DNA of 64,000 nucleotides from Pelodera strongyloides (GCA_036852015.1 JAANDG010000006.1:372001-436000), one strand, 5' to 3'; numbered from the stretch's first letter, positions 48,601 through 57,868 are shown. The notes: generated by a model not told the origin, from the letters alone. A program made the numbers and translations.

Positions 48601-51600
48601 TGGACGAAAAGTTGGACTGCTTATGCCAAACCCTGGAAGTGTATCATGTATTTCGTTTCCGACATTGTGACAAAAACCTTTCCTTTATAAGATATTTGCC
48701 GAGTTGAGCAAGATAGTCAATAATTAATTACCCTTTGTTGTATATATGTATCTCCGCGAGAAAGGAGATTTGAAACTGATTTTTATATTCTAAATTTTTC
48801 TTAATCATCTAAGAGAATTTTGACCGTCCGCATTCTTTTAATATGAAGATCAAAAAACCAACCCCCAAGCAAAAAGGACGATATAGCATCGTTCAATAGT
48901 AGGAAGGCCGCCATCAATATAATCCAAACCTCTGGAAAGCCAATGTATATATATATATATATGTGGAAAAAAAGCATAATACATAATATGAAGAATCACC
49001 CAAAAGATACCCTAAAAAGCCAACTTTCTAAAGAAAACAGCATCCTAAGGACAACTGTCTTTTTTCCTGCACTGTTCAATATTCCGCTTGATAAGAGAAA
49101 ATTGGTGTACTGCCAGCAAATGTGTACAATTTGTTCAAATAGCTGTATGCCCTACTTTTGGAGATCGTCCTCCTCGGGCTGGAAAGAATCCAGTTTCTTC
49201 AAATCATCTAAAAAATCTTCCAAATCGCTCCCTGGTGCTGTAGGAGGTGCAGCTACAATGTCGCCATACATCCACGCAAGTCCGAGAAAACTTGCCGAAT
49301 TATTGAATTGTTCTGCAATGCCAGCAGCAATTTCTTTCTGTTCTTCTGTTTGGTTCTGAAATCAATCGGAAAAAAATAAGTGGCAAAGGCAATTTTGAAT
49401 AGACAGTAAATGAAAAAAAAAATTATATATGTGCTCACCAGTGCTTCGCTCGAAAAATCAAGGGCGAAGAAAACAGAACAAATGATTGGTTCGGGTGTAG
49501 TAGTCAACTCGGTGGATGCCTCTGATGTTGAACCAGTGTACGCGGATGTCGATGGTGATTCAGCTGTTGAACCAGTGTACGCGGATGTCGATGGTTCAGC
49601 TGTTGAACCAGTGTACGCGGATGTCGACGGTGATTCAGCTGTTGAACCAGTGTACGCGGATGTCGATGGTGATTCAGCTGTTGAACCAGTGTACGCGGAT
49701 GTCGACGGTGATTCAGCTGTTGAACCAGTGTACGCGGATGTCGACGGTGATTCAGCTGTTGAACCAGTGTACGCGGATGTCGACGGTGATTCAGCTGTTG
49801 AACCAGTGTACGTGGATGTCGATGCATTCAGCTGTTGAACCAGAGTACGCGGATGTCGATGGCTGTTGAACCAGTGTCATGTCTGCTGTTGAATCAGTGT
49901 ACGCGGATGTCGACGGTGATTCAGCTGTTGAACCAGTGTACGCGGACGACGATGTTGACACTGCTGTTGAACCAAAGAACGCGGATGTCGACGATTCAGC
50001 TGTTGCACCAGTGTACATTGATGTCGACGGCGATTCAGCTGTGGGGCCAGTGTACGCGGTCGTCGATGGTGTCTTAGCTGTTGAACTAGTGTACGCCGTT
50101 GTCGTTCGTGACTGTGTTGAATCAGTATGCGTGTTTGTTGATGGTGACTCAGTTGTTAAACCAGTATACGTGGTTGTTGGTGACGACTCTGTTGTTGAGG
50201 CAATGTATGCGGTAGTTGATGGTGACTCATTTGTTGAGCTAGTGTACTCAGTTGTAGATGGTGTTTCTGTTGTTGAGCGAATGTATGTTGTTGTCGATGA
50301 TGCTTCTTTTGTTGAACTAGCGTAAACGGTTGTCGACGGTGGCTGCGTTGTAAAGGCGTTGGATGTTGATGGTAGCGTTGCTGTTGAACCAGTGTATGAG
50401 ATTGTGGGCGATGATTCGGTGTTTGACGTAGTGTGCGATGCTGTTGACATGAATTCGGTTGTGGATAAAATTGTGGATGAAGCCGACGTGGTTTGAACAG
50501 TGTCCGTTGTTGTCAGTAGCGTTTCAGCACTTGTTGATGTTGTCGATGAAGGTTGTGGTGTTGTGATTGGGCTTGTTTCTGCAGAAGATGGAACAGTGCT
50601 TGTCGCTGTCATGGGTAATGTGGTGATTGGTTCCGTAGACGAGGATTCTGCTGTCGAATGGCTATAGTCCGATGTGGGTGTTGGCTCGGATATGAATACG
50701 GTAGATGACGACTCTGTTGATGTGTATGTTGTGTCTCTCTCGTAAGTCGTTGTCTTGGTTGAAACAACACTTATAGTTGTGGTCGTTGTCTGTTTCATTG
50801 TGGTCGGAACAGTCGATGTGCTGGATCCAATCATTGTCGTTGTCATTGGTGTAGTTAATACAGTTGTTGTGGTACTTGGTGGCGTCAATATATTTGTCAG
50901 ATTCGCGGCAATTTGCGTTTTATTCGTCTCATCTCCTATCGTTTTTGTGCCGTTAATTGAAGTTGAAATGCCGTATTGCTTCAGGATGCCGTCTTTGTCA
51001 AATTCGTGAGAGATGATTACAATGTCAAAATTCTCCATGTCGCCCATCTTGCCATGGTATGCATCGTCCCTATAAATATTTTGAATGCGTTTCTGAATTA
51101 AGCAATCCCCTTTGAACAATTTATCTCATGTTAAAATGTTTAAAACTAAAGCACCAAACAGTTGCCGAATCGATATATTCTTAAAGAGGATTCGAAATAG
51201 TGCGTTAATAATGATAAAGCTTTATTGGTGCGATTGATAAGTCTGTCGTGCTGATCTGGTTTGTAACTGACGAATGCAGCCTGCTGAGAGGATGAAAAAT
51301 GTCTAACATGGCAATGATGCTATATTTTGTAATGTATATAATTGAAAGAGAAACCTACACCATTGACTTGCACGGCATGAAATGAATTAGGCTATCCTGA
51401 GGTCCTGGGTCATTACTTCGATATTTGTTCAAAGCGCTAAAGACAAGGTATAATGAAAACGTTTCTCTTCACTTGATTACCGATAGCATTAGGAATTTTA
51501 TGAGGTCATCTAAGATATAAAAAAAAATATTTACCATAGTGGAGTATGGATTTTGTACTAAATTGAGGTTTCGTTGAAGCAGATTATATCAAATAAAAAT

Positions 51601-52329
51601 ACTCCAAACAATCATTACCTCTAGATTAAAATTAAAATGTGTTTATGATTACCTAACTTCGTCGCATTTTGCTTCCTGTGTGGAATCAATCGAAGCAAGT
51701 TTCTCTATGGATTCCGCGATTGAAAGAATATCGGTCTGCGAGACTGTCGAGCTTTCGTGATATGTGAGCAATCGCACACCTAGCCGCGAGTTCTTGTTTC
51801 TTAATTGCACCAGGGTCGAGTGTATGATGTCGCGCGTCTGAAAAGAATTGCACATAATTTGGGAAGCACAAAAATAAGGTGGATCATGTTGATCATTAGT
51901 TGCATTCATGGGTTTTGAGTCAAATAAAGTAAGTTCATACTTTCTGGATCTTACATCAGAAAAATAATAACATGAAGCTTGATCATCGTCCCTCTTCACC
52001 CTCATGTTTGCCGACGTCTTGTCATTTCGGTAGGTTGAAAAGGTTACAGTTCCCCAACTGTCTGCTGGTGGTGTTGGAGGGTTCGGATTCGGAGTTTCTG
52101 AAGAAAATATATTTATATTCACATTTGTGTTCCTCATTTTCTATCATGAAGTTGTAGTTCATGAATTAGGAAGGATGTCAATGTTGTCAGTAGAAAACGC
52201 CAATTGCCCCTTTATCTTACCTGTCGGTGTCTTGCTTAGTCCTACAGTCAAACCGACGACTAAAATAATAGTCACCACAGTTCCACCAATAAATACCGCA
52301 AGTGGAATGAGATGCCTTCGTGGAGGCAT
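36682..52329 (-). CDS. gene B: membrane-anchored mucin with six-cassette VWA-like array
   Basis: Paralogue of gene A. Exons 52329-52221, 52097-51955, 51837-51653, 51436-51359 and 51069-49439, then 30 cassette exons and a final 21-nt exon 36702-36682 (ITLLNN-stop). The ATG directly follows TTTAG. Order: type II anchor (LAVFIGGTVVTIILVVGLTV), furin-like RVKR in NMRVKRDDD, VWA-like D1 (GVRLLTYHE, LIHFMPCKSMV, FDIVIISHEF, DKDGILKQYG), Thr-rich mucin stalk with TSAYTGSTAESPS units, then cassettes I-II-I-II-I-I. Every cassette exon that I read is open. One frame break is visible, inside the repeat at about 49,830-49,890. Probable role: surface or shed extracellular adhesion/matrix glycoprotein; inferred from architecture only. 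Confidence 0.75.
36723..38451 (-). other. gene B cassette D7, VWA-like type I (last)
   Basis: Short linker APMTTTSVRTTEIS, then KCSVFFAIDFSNQAL, GKQKEIAMNIALQFNNTANF, LDELDEVVFDERSFVVLFAW, NDKRNLTYGVSMNG and NDLSNIAVKTYNDWDNVDAT...RCLQ. Almost identical to D6. The fourth intron contains a complete TTAA foldback element. Confidence 0.7.
37053..37459. mobile_element. TTAA foldback element
   Basis: TTAA-AGGGTCAGGCCCATTTCAAG at the left and CTTGAAACGGGGCCTGACCCT-TTAA at the right, with continuing inner complementarity (TGATTCGATCTGATTC against GAATCAGATGGAATCATC). No coding capacity. Confidence 0.8.
38698..39931 (-). other. gene B cassette D6, VWA-like type I
   Basis: Near-duplicate of D7 in exons and introns: same linker, GKQKEIAINIALQFNNSANF, LNEIDEVLFDERSLVVLFAW, NDKRNLTYGISMN and NDLGNIAVKTYNDWDN. 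The second exon carries VPVDDNLQG instead of LPEEDNLQG. Confidence 0.7.
38905..38975. mobile_element. remnant right end of the 37-kb foldback element
   Basis: Matches the right ~70 bp of the element at 37,053 (ACTATATTTGACATGAAGAA, AGGGGTCACTTGAAA, ACCCTTTAA). The rest is missing, although the flanking intron is duplicated, which points to an internal deletion after duplication. Confidence 0.7.
40333..41633 (-). other. gene B cassette D5, VWA-like type II
   Basis: Linker PLSTAPFDTSTTDMTVSSTV, then ITCSLLFALDFSRIGA, NQTSIAVEIASLVNASAHIL with QPWTYGDHLVSEVPTQPK, LSLIDRAHLSNQTYVILFAE, NNYKDVTYGIAMD-like and SIATKTYAWNSLDTRQVARD. Intact frame; used as reference for the broken D4 of gene A. Confidence 0.7.
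41735..41910. repeat. foldback repeat, ~78-bp arms
   Basis: Near-perfect inverted arms around ATTGATCGGTCCAAAATGGC and GCCATTTTGGACCGATCAAT, separated by about 17 bp, in the intron between D4 and D5 cassettes. A second copy sits at 47,249 in the equivalent intron. Confidence 0.8.
42650..43085. repeat. foldback-type intron repeat
   Basis: Inverted pairing of AATATCTTTTCCCGCGGAGA with TCTCCGCGAGGAAAGACATT and of flanking AT-rich arms. A diverged copy with an extra insertion is at about 48,150-48,820 in the paralogous intron. Confidence 0.5.
43255..43800. mobile_element. GC-rich insertion with tRNA-like segment
   Basis: Present in one copy of a duplicated intron and absent from the other (near 48,950), so it is an insertion. 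It carries repeated GCGCGCCGC-type motifs, a tRNA-like segment and an inverted pair GGGGGTGTTTCCCGCAA / TTGCGGGAAACACCCCC. A composite or SINE-like element is the simplest reading. Confidence 0.55.
43521..43602 (+). ncRNA. degenerate tRNA-like segment (SINE head or tRNA pseudogene)
   Basis: A good box A (TGGTCAAGTGGTCTAAGGCG) and box B (GGTTCGAATCC) are correctly spaced for a tRNA with a long variable arm, Leu- or Ser-like. The acceptor, anticodon and T stems contain mismatches, so a functional tRNA is unlikely. It lies inside the 43.25-kb insertion. Confidence 0.45.
44231..44692. mobile_element. TTAA foldback element, first of a back-to-back pair
   Basis: TTAA-AGGGACAGGCCCATCAAAA on the left and TTTTGATGTGCCTGTCCCT-TTAA on the right, with long inner complementarity (ACCCCGGGGAACTTTTT against AAAAAGTTCCCCGGGGT). 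Located in the first intron of gene B cassette D4. Confidence 0.8.
44689..45150. mobile_element. TTAA foldback element, second of the pair
   Basis: Starts at the TTAA that ends the previous element: TTAA-AGAGAGTGGCCCACG, ending CGTGGGCTTGTCCCT-TTAA. Inner arms include TTACTTGCACA and TGTGCAAGTAA. Confidence 0.75.
45866..47157 (-). other. gene B cassette D3, VWA-like type II
   Basis: Nearly identical to D5: linker PLSTVPFDTSTTDMTMSSTL, ITCSLLFALDFSRIGA, NQRSIAVEIASLVNASAHIL, LSLIDRVHLSNQTYVILFAE, NNYKDVTYGIAMN and SIATKTYAWNSLDTRQVARD ending in NCLQ. Open throughout. Confidence 0.7.
47249..47424. repeat. second copy of the ~78-bp-arm foldback
   Basis: Same arms as at 41,735, with a few substitutions, in the paralogous intron. 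It was therefore present before the segmental duplication. Confidence 0.8.
47619..49492 (-). other. gene B cassette D2, VWA-like type I (adjacent to mucin)
   Basis: The first strand IICSVFFALDFSSEAL closes the mucin exon (donor at 49439). Next exons: 49355-49156 (NQTEEQKEIAAGIAEQFNNS, WMYGDIVAAP, EEDDLQK), GLDYIDGGLPTIERCYIVLF, NKFESITYGIQMDG and NDLSNVAVKTYDWDNINPVQ ending 47619. Confidence 0.7.
48943..48962. repeat. short AT microsatellite
   Basis: TA run in the intron where the paralogous copy carries the 43.25-kb insertion. Confidence 0.7.
49515..50330 (-). repeat. mucin array III: ~20 copies of a 39-bp unit (TSAYTGSTAESPS)
   Basis: Within the fifth exon of gene B. The minus strand codes 13-residue units TSAYTGSTAESPS; the copies nearest the cassettes are nearly identical and become more diverged toward D1 (STTTYTGLTTESP and similar). 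An irregular patch at 49,830-49,890 spans 91 bp instead of a multiple of three and disrupts the frame. Upstream to about 50,900 the coding stays Ser/Thr-rich without clear units. Confidence 0.9.
51359..52329 (-). other. gene B anchor, furin site and D1 start exons
   Basis: MPPRRHLIPLAVFIGGTVVT begins the anchor. The second exon has PNPNPPTPPADSWGTVTFST and then NMRVKRDDDQASCYYFSD. The third has RDIIHSTLVQL, LGVRLLTYHESS and DILSIAESIEKL; the fourth LIHFMPCKSMV. Lengths 109, 143, 185 and 78 nt closely parallel gene A (109, 131, 182, 78). Confidence 0.8.
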
Positions 52330-53304
52330 CTAAATGAAGCTACAGAGAAACGGATATTTTTGGGTCCAAGATCCAAGCCACCACAAAAAGATTAAACTCA
52401 TGGTGTAAAAACCACGTTGTAATTCAGGCGCCTTATGAGTAACAATAAATAAAGTGGAGAGAATATGAAACAAAAACAAAAAAATGTATTTTTGCCCATG
52501 AGGAATTGAGGAAACATTAGGGCCCATGAGGAAACACTAGAGACAACAATTGAAGTAAAACTTTAAAAAATAGGTGGATATATGCAATAATAGTATGATT
52601 TTTTTGCAGGAAATTTAGGATAGTTTCTAACGAAAACGCTTATTAGCGACTAATGAGGCCTTCTATAAGCATAAAAAATGAAGTGCTGAGCGGAGGGTTG
52701 TAAAAATGTAACGAGCCATAAACGCTAGCAGATTTAGAGATAAGAAAAGAAGGCAGTAAGTGATTGCATATTAAAGAACTTAGTAATTAAAATAACGGTC
52801 GGATTATAGCTACTCGAAAGCCTTGTAAGTTCACGAGTAAAAAAACCCCGATATCGCGCCCCGCTTATTTTCGAAAAACCACACCGATATGGCCCCGATT
52901 TTTCCAAAAAAAACCGACATGGCATGGCCACGATACCTCGATATGGCCCCGATCACTTCCCAAAACCCCAATGCGGCCCGTTTATTTTCCAGAAGAACCT
53001 GATATTTCCCGGAACAAGGACGGATTTTTCTGAGGGGCTTGATCTGGGCCATATCGAGGTTTTTGTTTCATGTTGGGCGACCGCAAGAAAGTACATAAAA
53101 TTGTAAGGGCATATAATCAAATAATCAGCGCACGCCGATATATGAAACGCCCTGTCATACCCATTGCATATTTATACGATCACAACAAAGAATTAATTCC
53201 ACTGTTTTTTAGGAACTACTTCACTCCCACTAAATTGAACATGCTCAAAAACACAAATTTAATTATTTCTAGAACAATATGCAGTAATTGTATACTTAGG
53301 CTTT
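52330..53304. other. upstream region of gene B
   Basis: No gene. Contains the presumed gene B promoter or outron and, at 52,845-53,060, a cluster of imperfect repeats built on CGATATGGCCCCGAT, origin unknown. Confidence 0.4.
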
Positions 53305-56300
53305 TTAAAGGAACGCGGTCACCTTTTTGTCCCTTTTGTCTACTTTGTGGCCTGGTCATGAATAATATGTGGAACATAGTGTTGGAAACGATCACTCAAA
53401 ACAAGCTATTCCACCGCGAAATTCACCGAGAAAAAAGGGCCCCAGTCCAAGCACCACAGTTAGCCAAAAAATGTTATCATGCCCGCGATATATACCACCA
53501 ATTAATTTGTGGCTTAACGTTAGTCGAGTCATTATCAGCATGAACATATGAGGCAATTGCAATAGGGTTACGGAGTGTATGGGTCTATGAGCACTACTTT
53601 TCGTCACCACTCTGGTTCTCAAGCCCACAGCGCGAAAATTCGTAGCCGCGTCCGCGGGAAAAGATTGCAAGTTTGCATTGAAAAATTCGAGACACAGAGA
53701 AACCTCTTTTCTGCGTCTCCGCCTTTCCCATGTTAAAAAGCCATATCTTTTCCGCGGACGCGGTTACTCTGTTAATGTTTTCCAAGCTTGTTCCGAGAAA
53801 CTAGGCCTCTCCAAGCTTGTTCCGACTATTTTCCCAGTATTCTCCAACAACTTTCTCGGGCCAAGCTCGGAAATACCGAGTTTCTCGGGCCAAGCTGGGA
53901 AAATACTCGGCCCAAGCTCGGGAATTCCGACGGGGAAAACGCAAGTGTACGCAATGCTACAAGTTACGCTAAAGAGGTGTGCCTCGCTTTCTCCACCGCT
54001 CCGCCTCCAACGCGTGCGCGTTCGTTGTTCAAAAAATTTTCAGTTTGAAATTTTGTTGCTTGAAATTGATGTTATATTCAGTGTTATTGTTTGTTACTTG
54101 TGTGTTTATGTATACGCATACCACAGTTCAACGATGCCGTATACCTGTAGAAACTTCCCCATATTTTTCGTTAATTGTACGCCTGAGTAGAGTGGTATCA
54201 CGTTCTATCGTCTTGCTTTTTAAACCTGTAGTATAGGATACGAAGATGAAGTCTACACACACAACGCTGGATCGCAGGCACATTGCGTCCGTTCCCTTGG
54301 ATCCATAGGAGGAAGAGGTTTTCTCGCAAGGAAATAAGCAGGTATGCAGTTACACATGGGATATGGGGGTTTTCACTTTCCTGTGTTTCAACAACTTAAC
54401 AGTAGTTTTTCACGGCCATTCCTTGCAACAACTGACACCGATTGGTGGATGGGGGTACTTAATGTTATTTCGTGGTTTTAAAAGTTTACTGCGAAAAGCG
54501 GAAATGTCTGTTCGTGTCGTATTGACAGGTTAGCTAGTTTGCCACTTAGTCATGCCGCACGTGAAATAGTCTATTTGGAATACTGTTATCCAGCCAAAGG
54601 TATCATGATGGGCAAATTCAAGAATTGTAATTATTGGTGCTGTATTTTAGGTTGTCCTTGTCCTTAGCCGTTCTCAAATCTTCATAGTAAGTGGGATTTG
54701 GGAATTCTTCTGCCTAGCGGACGAGGTAAATATTTTAAATTTATCATTGTCTTATCTTTTTTTACTTTTCCTTTCCCCAGTTTTGGATGGAGCAAGGGTG
54801 AGTCGGTGAGCTTGCAGTTGTAAGCCGGGCAAGCCCACATTTCTCCTCTTCTCTTTGGTTTTGTTCAACTTTTGCTTCTACACTTTTTTCTGCTTCTTAA
54901 TTAAAAATGAGAAGTAACAAGAGTGAAATTTCAGGGCGCATCATCCAAAGTGAGCTGTGACTGTTGGGCTCAGTATGTGTGAAATGCTTGCTTTACTCAT
55001 CGAGGTCTGCTTTTCTTTTTTACCTTTCATGGTATTTATGTTTATTTTGTTGGTGTGCAGGTGTGGTTAGCTGATGCTATCTGGACTATTAGTTGGACGT
55101 TTTTTATGGAAATACCTGTTGCCTGCTTTATAAGCTGCACAATAAGCTGCACAATAAGCTAATCAATCTAGTCACATATAGAACTCTATTTTAGGTGGTT
55201 GAACTAATGGGCTCTGGTCTCTTCGACGACGAGGTAAATATTGTTATCTTTATTATTCTGCTCTTTTCGCATATTGTGTTCCTCCCAACAATGGTGCAAG
55301 CTGATTTGAGCTTGCGGACTTGTGGACGATCACGATGTGATGTGTAATTCCCAATTTCCCTTGCAATTTTTCAACTAAACTTGTGGATTTAAAATTATTT
55401 GATTCTTTCAGGACGGACGTGCACGGATGAGGCGAGGAACTGATTGCCTTAACGTCATTCTGCTTCTGCTCATTCGTAGAGAGTAGAGAGAGGTCAGTTA
55501 GTGTCAGTTTTCTCTAACGTTTTTTCCATATTATGTTTTAATGATGTAGTACTTTCATAAGTTATTGTTATATTGCGTGCGTGTTAGGCGTATTCTCAAC
55601 GAAAAAAGGTTACAATAATAATTATTGTCCTACTCTTTCTACCTTTCTAGTTCCCGTATTCCGTATTTCCCAAAGCTGGAACAAGGGTGAGCTTGTTAGT
55701 TTGCCTAAGGTCCCACACTCCCACACATTTTCCCGTTTCAGCGCTGTATATATGCCTATGTCGTTTAAGCTAATAAGCTTTGTTATTTAAATTTATAAAT
55801 TATTACGTCTTTTTCGAAAGGTGTCCGAAGTGCAAATAATTAAGTGCTTTTTCAATCATATCTACCCTTCCCTATTTCAGTTCGATCCACTCATCCGCTG
55901 GTCGCTGCAACAAAGAAGGGAAGATATTGGTTCCTATTCACTGCCGCATTCATGAGGTATACTTTTATTTTCCACTTTCATCGCGTTGAATTTTGTCAGT
56001 ATGTCTTTGTTTCGTTTCATCTATTTATTCTATTTTCGTGTGAGTGTTGTTCTTGTTTGCAATCGCTGGGAACCCGGAATAGGAACTCAGGCTCAAGGGA
56101 TGGCCTTTGCATTTTAAACATTAAACAGCCCGTTCTTGCAGGGGCAGCCTATGGACTATGGACGAGTAGATTATATGGGAATGTCCAGCATACACACTTC
56201 GAAACTCGGCCATTATATCTCTTTAAATGCTAAACGATTAGATTTCAGGATCTACGAGGTACGCCGTACGCCGCACGAGGGCCTTGAATGGAAAGGCGCT

Positions 56301-56453
56301 GGGCTTCGGACAAGAGAGCATGGCGTTGGCGAATAACCAACCAGATTCGTTGAGTTTTCCATATTAGGTATTTAGATTCTAATTTCCAATTTCCTTATAA
56401 TTAAATAGTGAAGCAGGTTCACGTTTGGTTTCTCGTTTTCAAACGTAACGTAA

Positions 56454-56790
56454 TAGAGTATTTAAGAGCTGCTTCGCGAGCCCGAAACAGGGCGAAGGAA
56501 GACCCAAAAATCATTCAGGGCGGCTTTCACTTTCCATACATAAGCACAAGCACAATGCACAATGTGAAACTCGCTACACAAAAAATTGAAGATCAGTTTT
56601 GAATTATTAGATTTTCGCATGCAAGTATGATACTAACCCTAACGGCTAATACGTGTACTTATTAAATTTGTCCCTGATCTTCAATTTTTGTAGCAAGTTT
56701 TTCAGTGAGTTTCTATAGGCAAAGTGAAAGCCTCCCCAAATGATTTTTTGTGTTTCGCTTTCCGAAACGGCTCTTAGATACTCCATAAAG
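56454..56790. repeat. foldback repeat inside the 4.4-kb element
   Basis: Imperfect inverted arms: GTATTTAAGAGCTGCTTCGC on the left against AACGGCTCTTAGATACTCC on the right, and AAAATTGAAGATCAG against CTGATCTTCAATTTTTG. Loop about 70 bp. Confidence 0.65.
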
Positions 56791-57449
56791 TTTGAACACA
56801 AGCTACTCTTAGTTAATTTCTTGTATTAGCATATCAACTATTAATTGTTGAGGGTGGGTTTATTTACTGTGATCTCTGTTCTCGTTTTCCCTTTTGGCAC
56901 GTTAGTGATAGTGACGTTAGTTGTCGTTGTTTGTTAAAAAGGTACTGATCTAACATCGTTTTTCACATACGTGTACTTTTTAAATCTCTTTATAGGTATT
57001 TCTTACTACATTAATAATATTCGCTGTAGTATTATTATTGTGTATATGCAGCTTTTAAATGAGTACAAGTTTTCGTGTAATATGTATGCATTAATAGAAT
57101 TAATACTATGTATTTGTATATGCGATTGGTCCTAATAGTGTGTGATGTATTTGTATATGTATTAGTATGTTAATTATCTAATGTAATAGTAATAGTATGC
57201 AGCTCGTAATATATTATAAGTTTTTTACTCTTGAAAATAATGTATTTCTCCTTTATATTTTAAGATAAGAATGACGTATTTCTGTAGAACAAACATGTTG
57301 ATTTTATTTTATTTGGCATAGCTTTTGTTATTTTAAAATAAATAAAAGTATTTATTATTATTATTTTTATATGGGCGGCGGTTTTTTGCCGCGGTGCGGC
57401 GTGAGGTGGGAATTGTATCGTTGTCTGCGCTCTCCTCGGCGAGAGTGCG

Positions 57450-57574
57450 TTTCCAAGCTTGTTCCCAGGATTCTCCGAGCTTGGACCCAGTAAAAACCCA
57501 GTAGAAAAACAATACAATTCTACTGGGTTTTTACTGGGTCCAAGCTCGGAGAATCCTGGGAACAAGCTTGGAAA
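57450..57574. repeat. perfect palindrome, 57-bp arms, 11-bp loop
   Basis: Left arm 57,450-57,506 and right arm 57,518-57,574 are exact reverse complements by my reading (TTTCCAAGCTTGTTCCCAGG at one end). Would form a long hairpin in RNA or cruciform in DNA. Related CCAAGCTTGTTCC blocks occur at 53,786-53,820. Confidence 0.85.
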
Positions 57575-57826
57575 CAATGATCATAGTACGTATTTGCGCG
57601 CTGTTGCATTTTGCTCATCTCAGCAAAGCATTTAATGCAAAAAAAAATTCCCTCACTATGTTTTAAATATTATTCAGATAATTAAAACACAAAGTATACA
57701 AAGGGGACAAAAATTGACCGCGTCCTTTTAATGATATCAACAGAGGAAATCATAAAGTGAAATGCAGATTTAGTAATTGATATGAACATTGTCTTGTAAA
57801 CTTTTCATGGCGAAGGTTTATGTTGT

Positions 57827-57828
<2 letters not shown>

Positions 57829-57864
<36 letters not shown>
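57829..57864. repeat. TA microsatellite
   Basis: Uninterrupted TA dinucleotides, about 18 units, directly outside the right end of the 4.4-kb element. Confidence 0.9.

Positions 57865-57868
<4 letters not shown>

Larger units (their letters stand above)
53305..57731. mobile_element. 4.4-kb TTAA-flanked inverted-repeat element
   Basis: The left end TTAA-AGGAACGCGGTCACC continues with TTTTTGTCCCTTTTGT. The right end is its inverse (GGGGACAAAAATTGACCGCGTCCTT-TTAA). TTAA lies at 53,305-53,308 and 57,728-57,731. A partial relative is at 22,131. No transposase-like frame was seen. Internally there is a hairpin around TCCGCGGGAAAAGAT (53,655 and 53,745), repeated short blocks GACGAGGTAAATATT (54,720; 55,230), and a foldback and a palindrome listed separately. 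Probably a large non-autonomous piggyBac-like element. Confidence 0.6.

Noticed and set aside
18145..52329. One single giant gene instead of two
   Set aside because: Two complete anchor + furin site + D1 modules exist, each with an acceptor directly before its ATG, and a terminal exon with a stop precedes the second module. Two head-to-tail genes fit better; a read-through transcript cannot be excluded.
53070..54236. Open frames of 60-170 codons
   Set aside because: They overlap the end and hairpins of the 4.4-kb TTAA element and show no domain, signal peptide or splice continuity.
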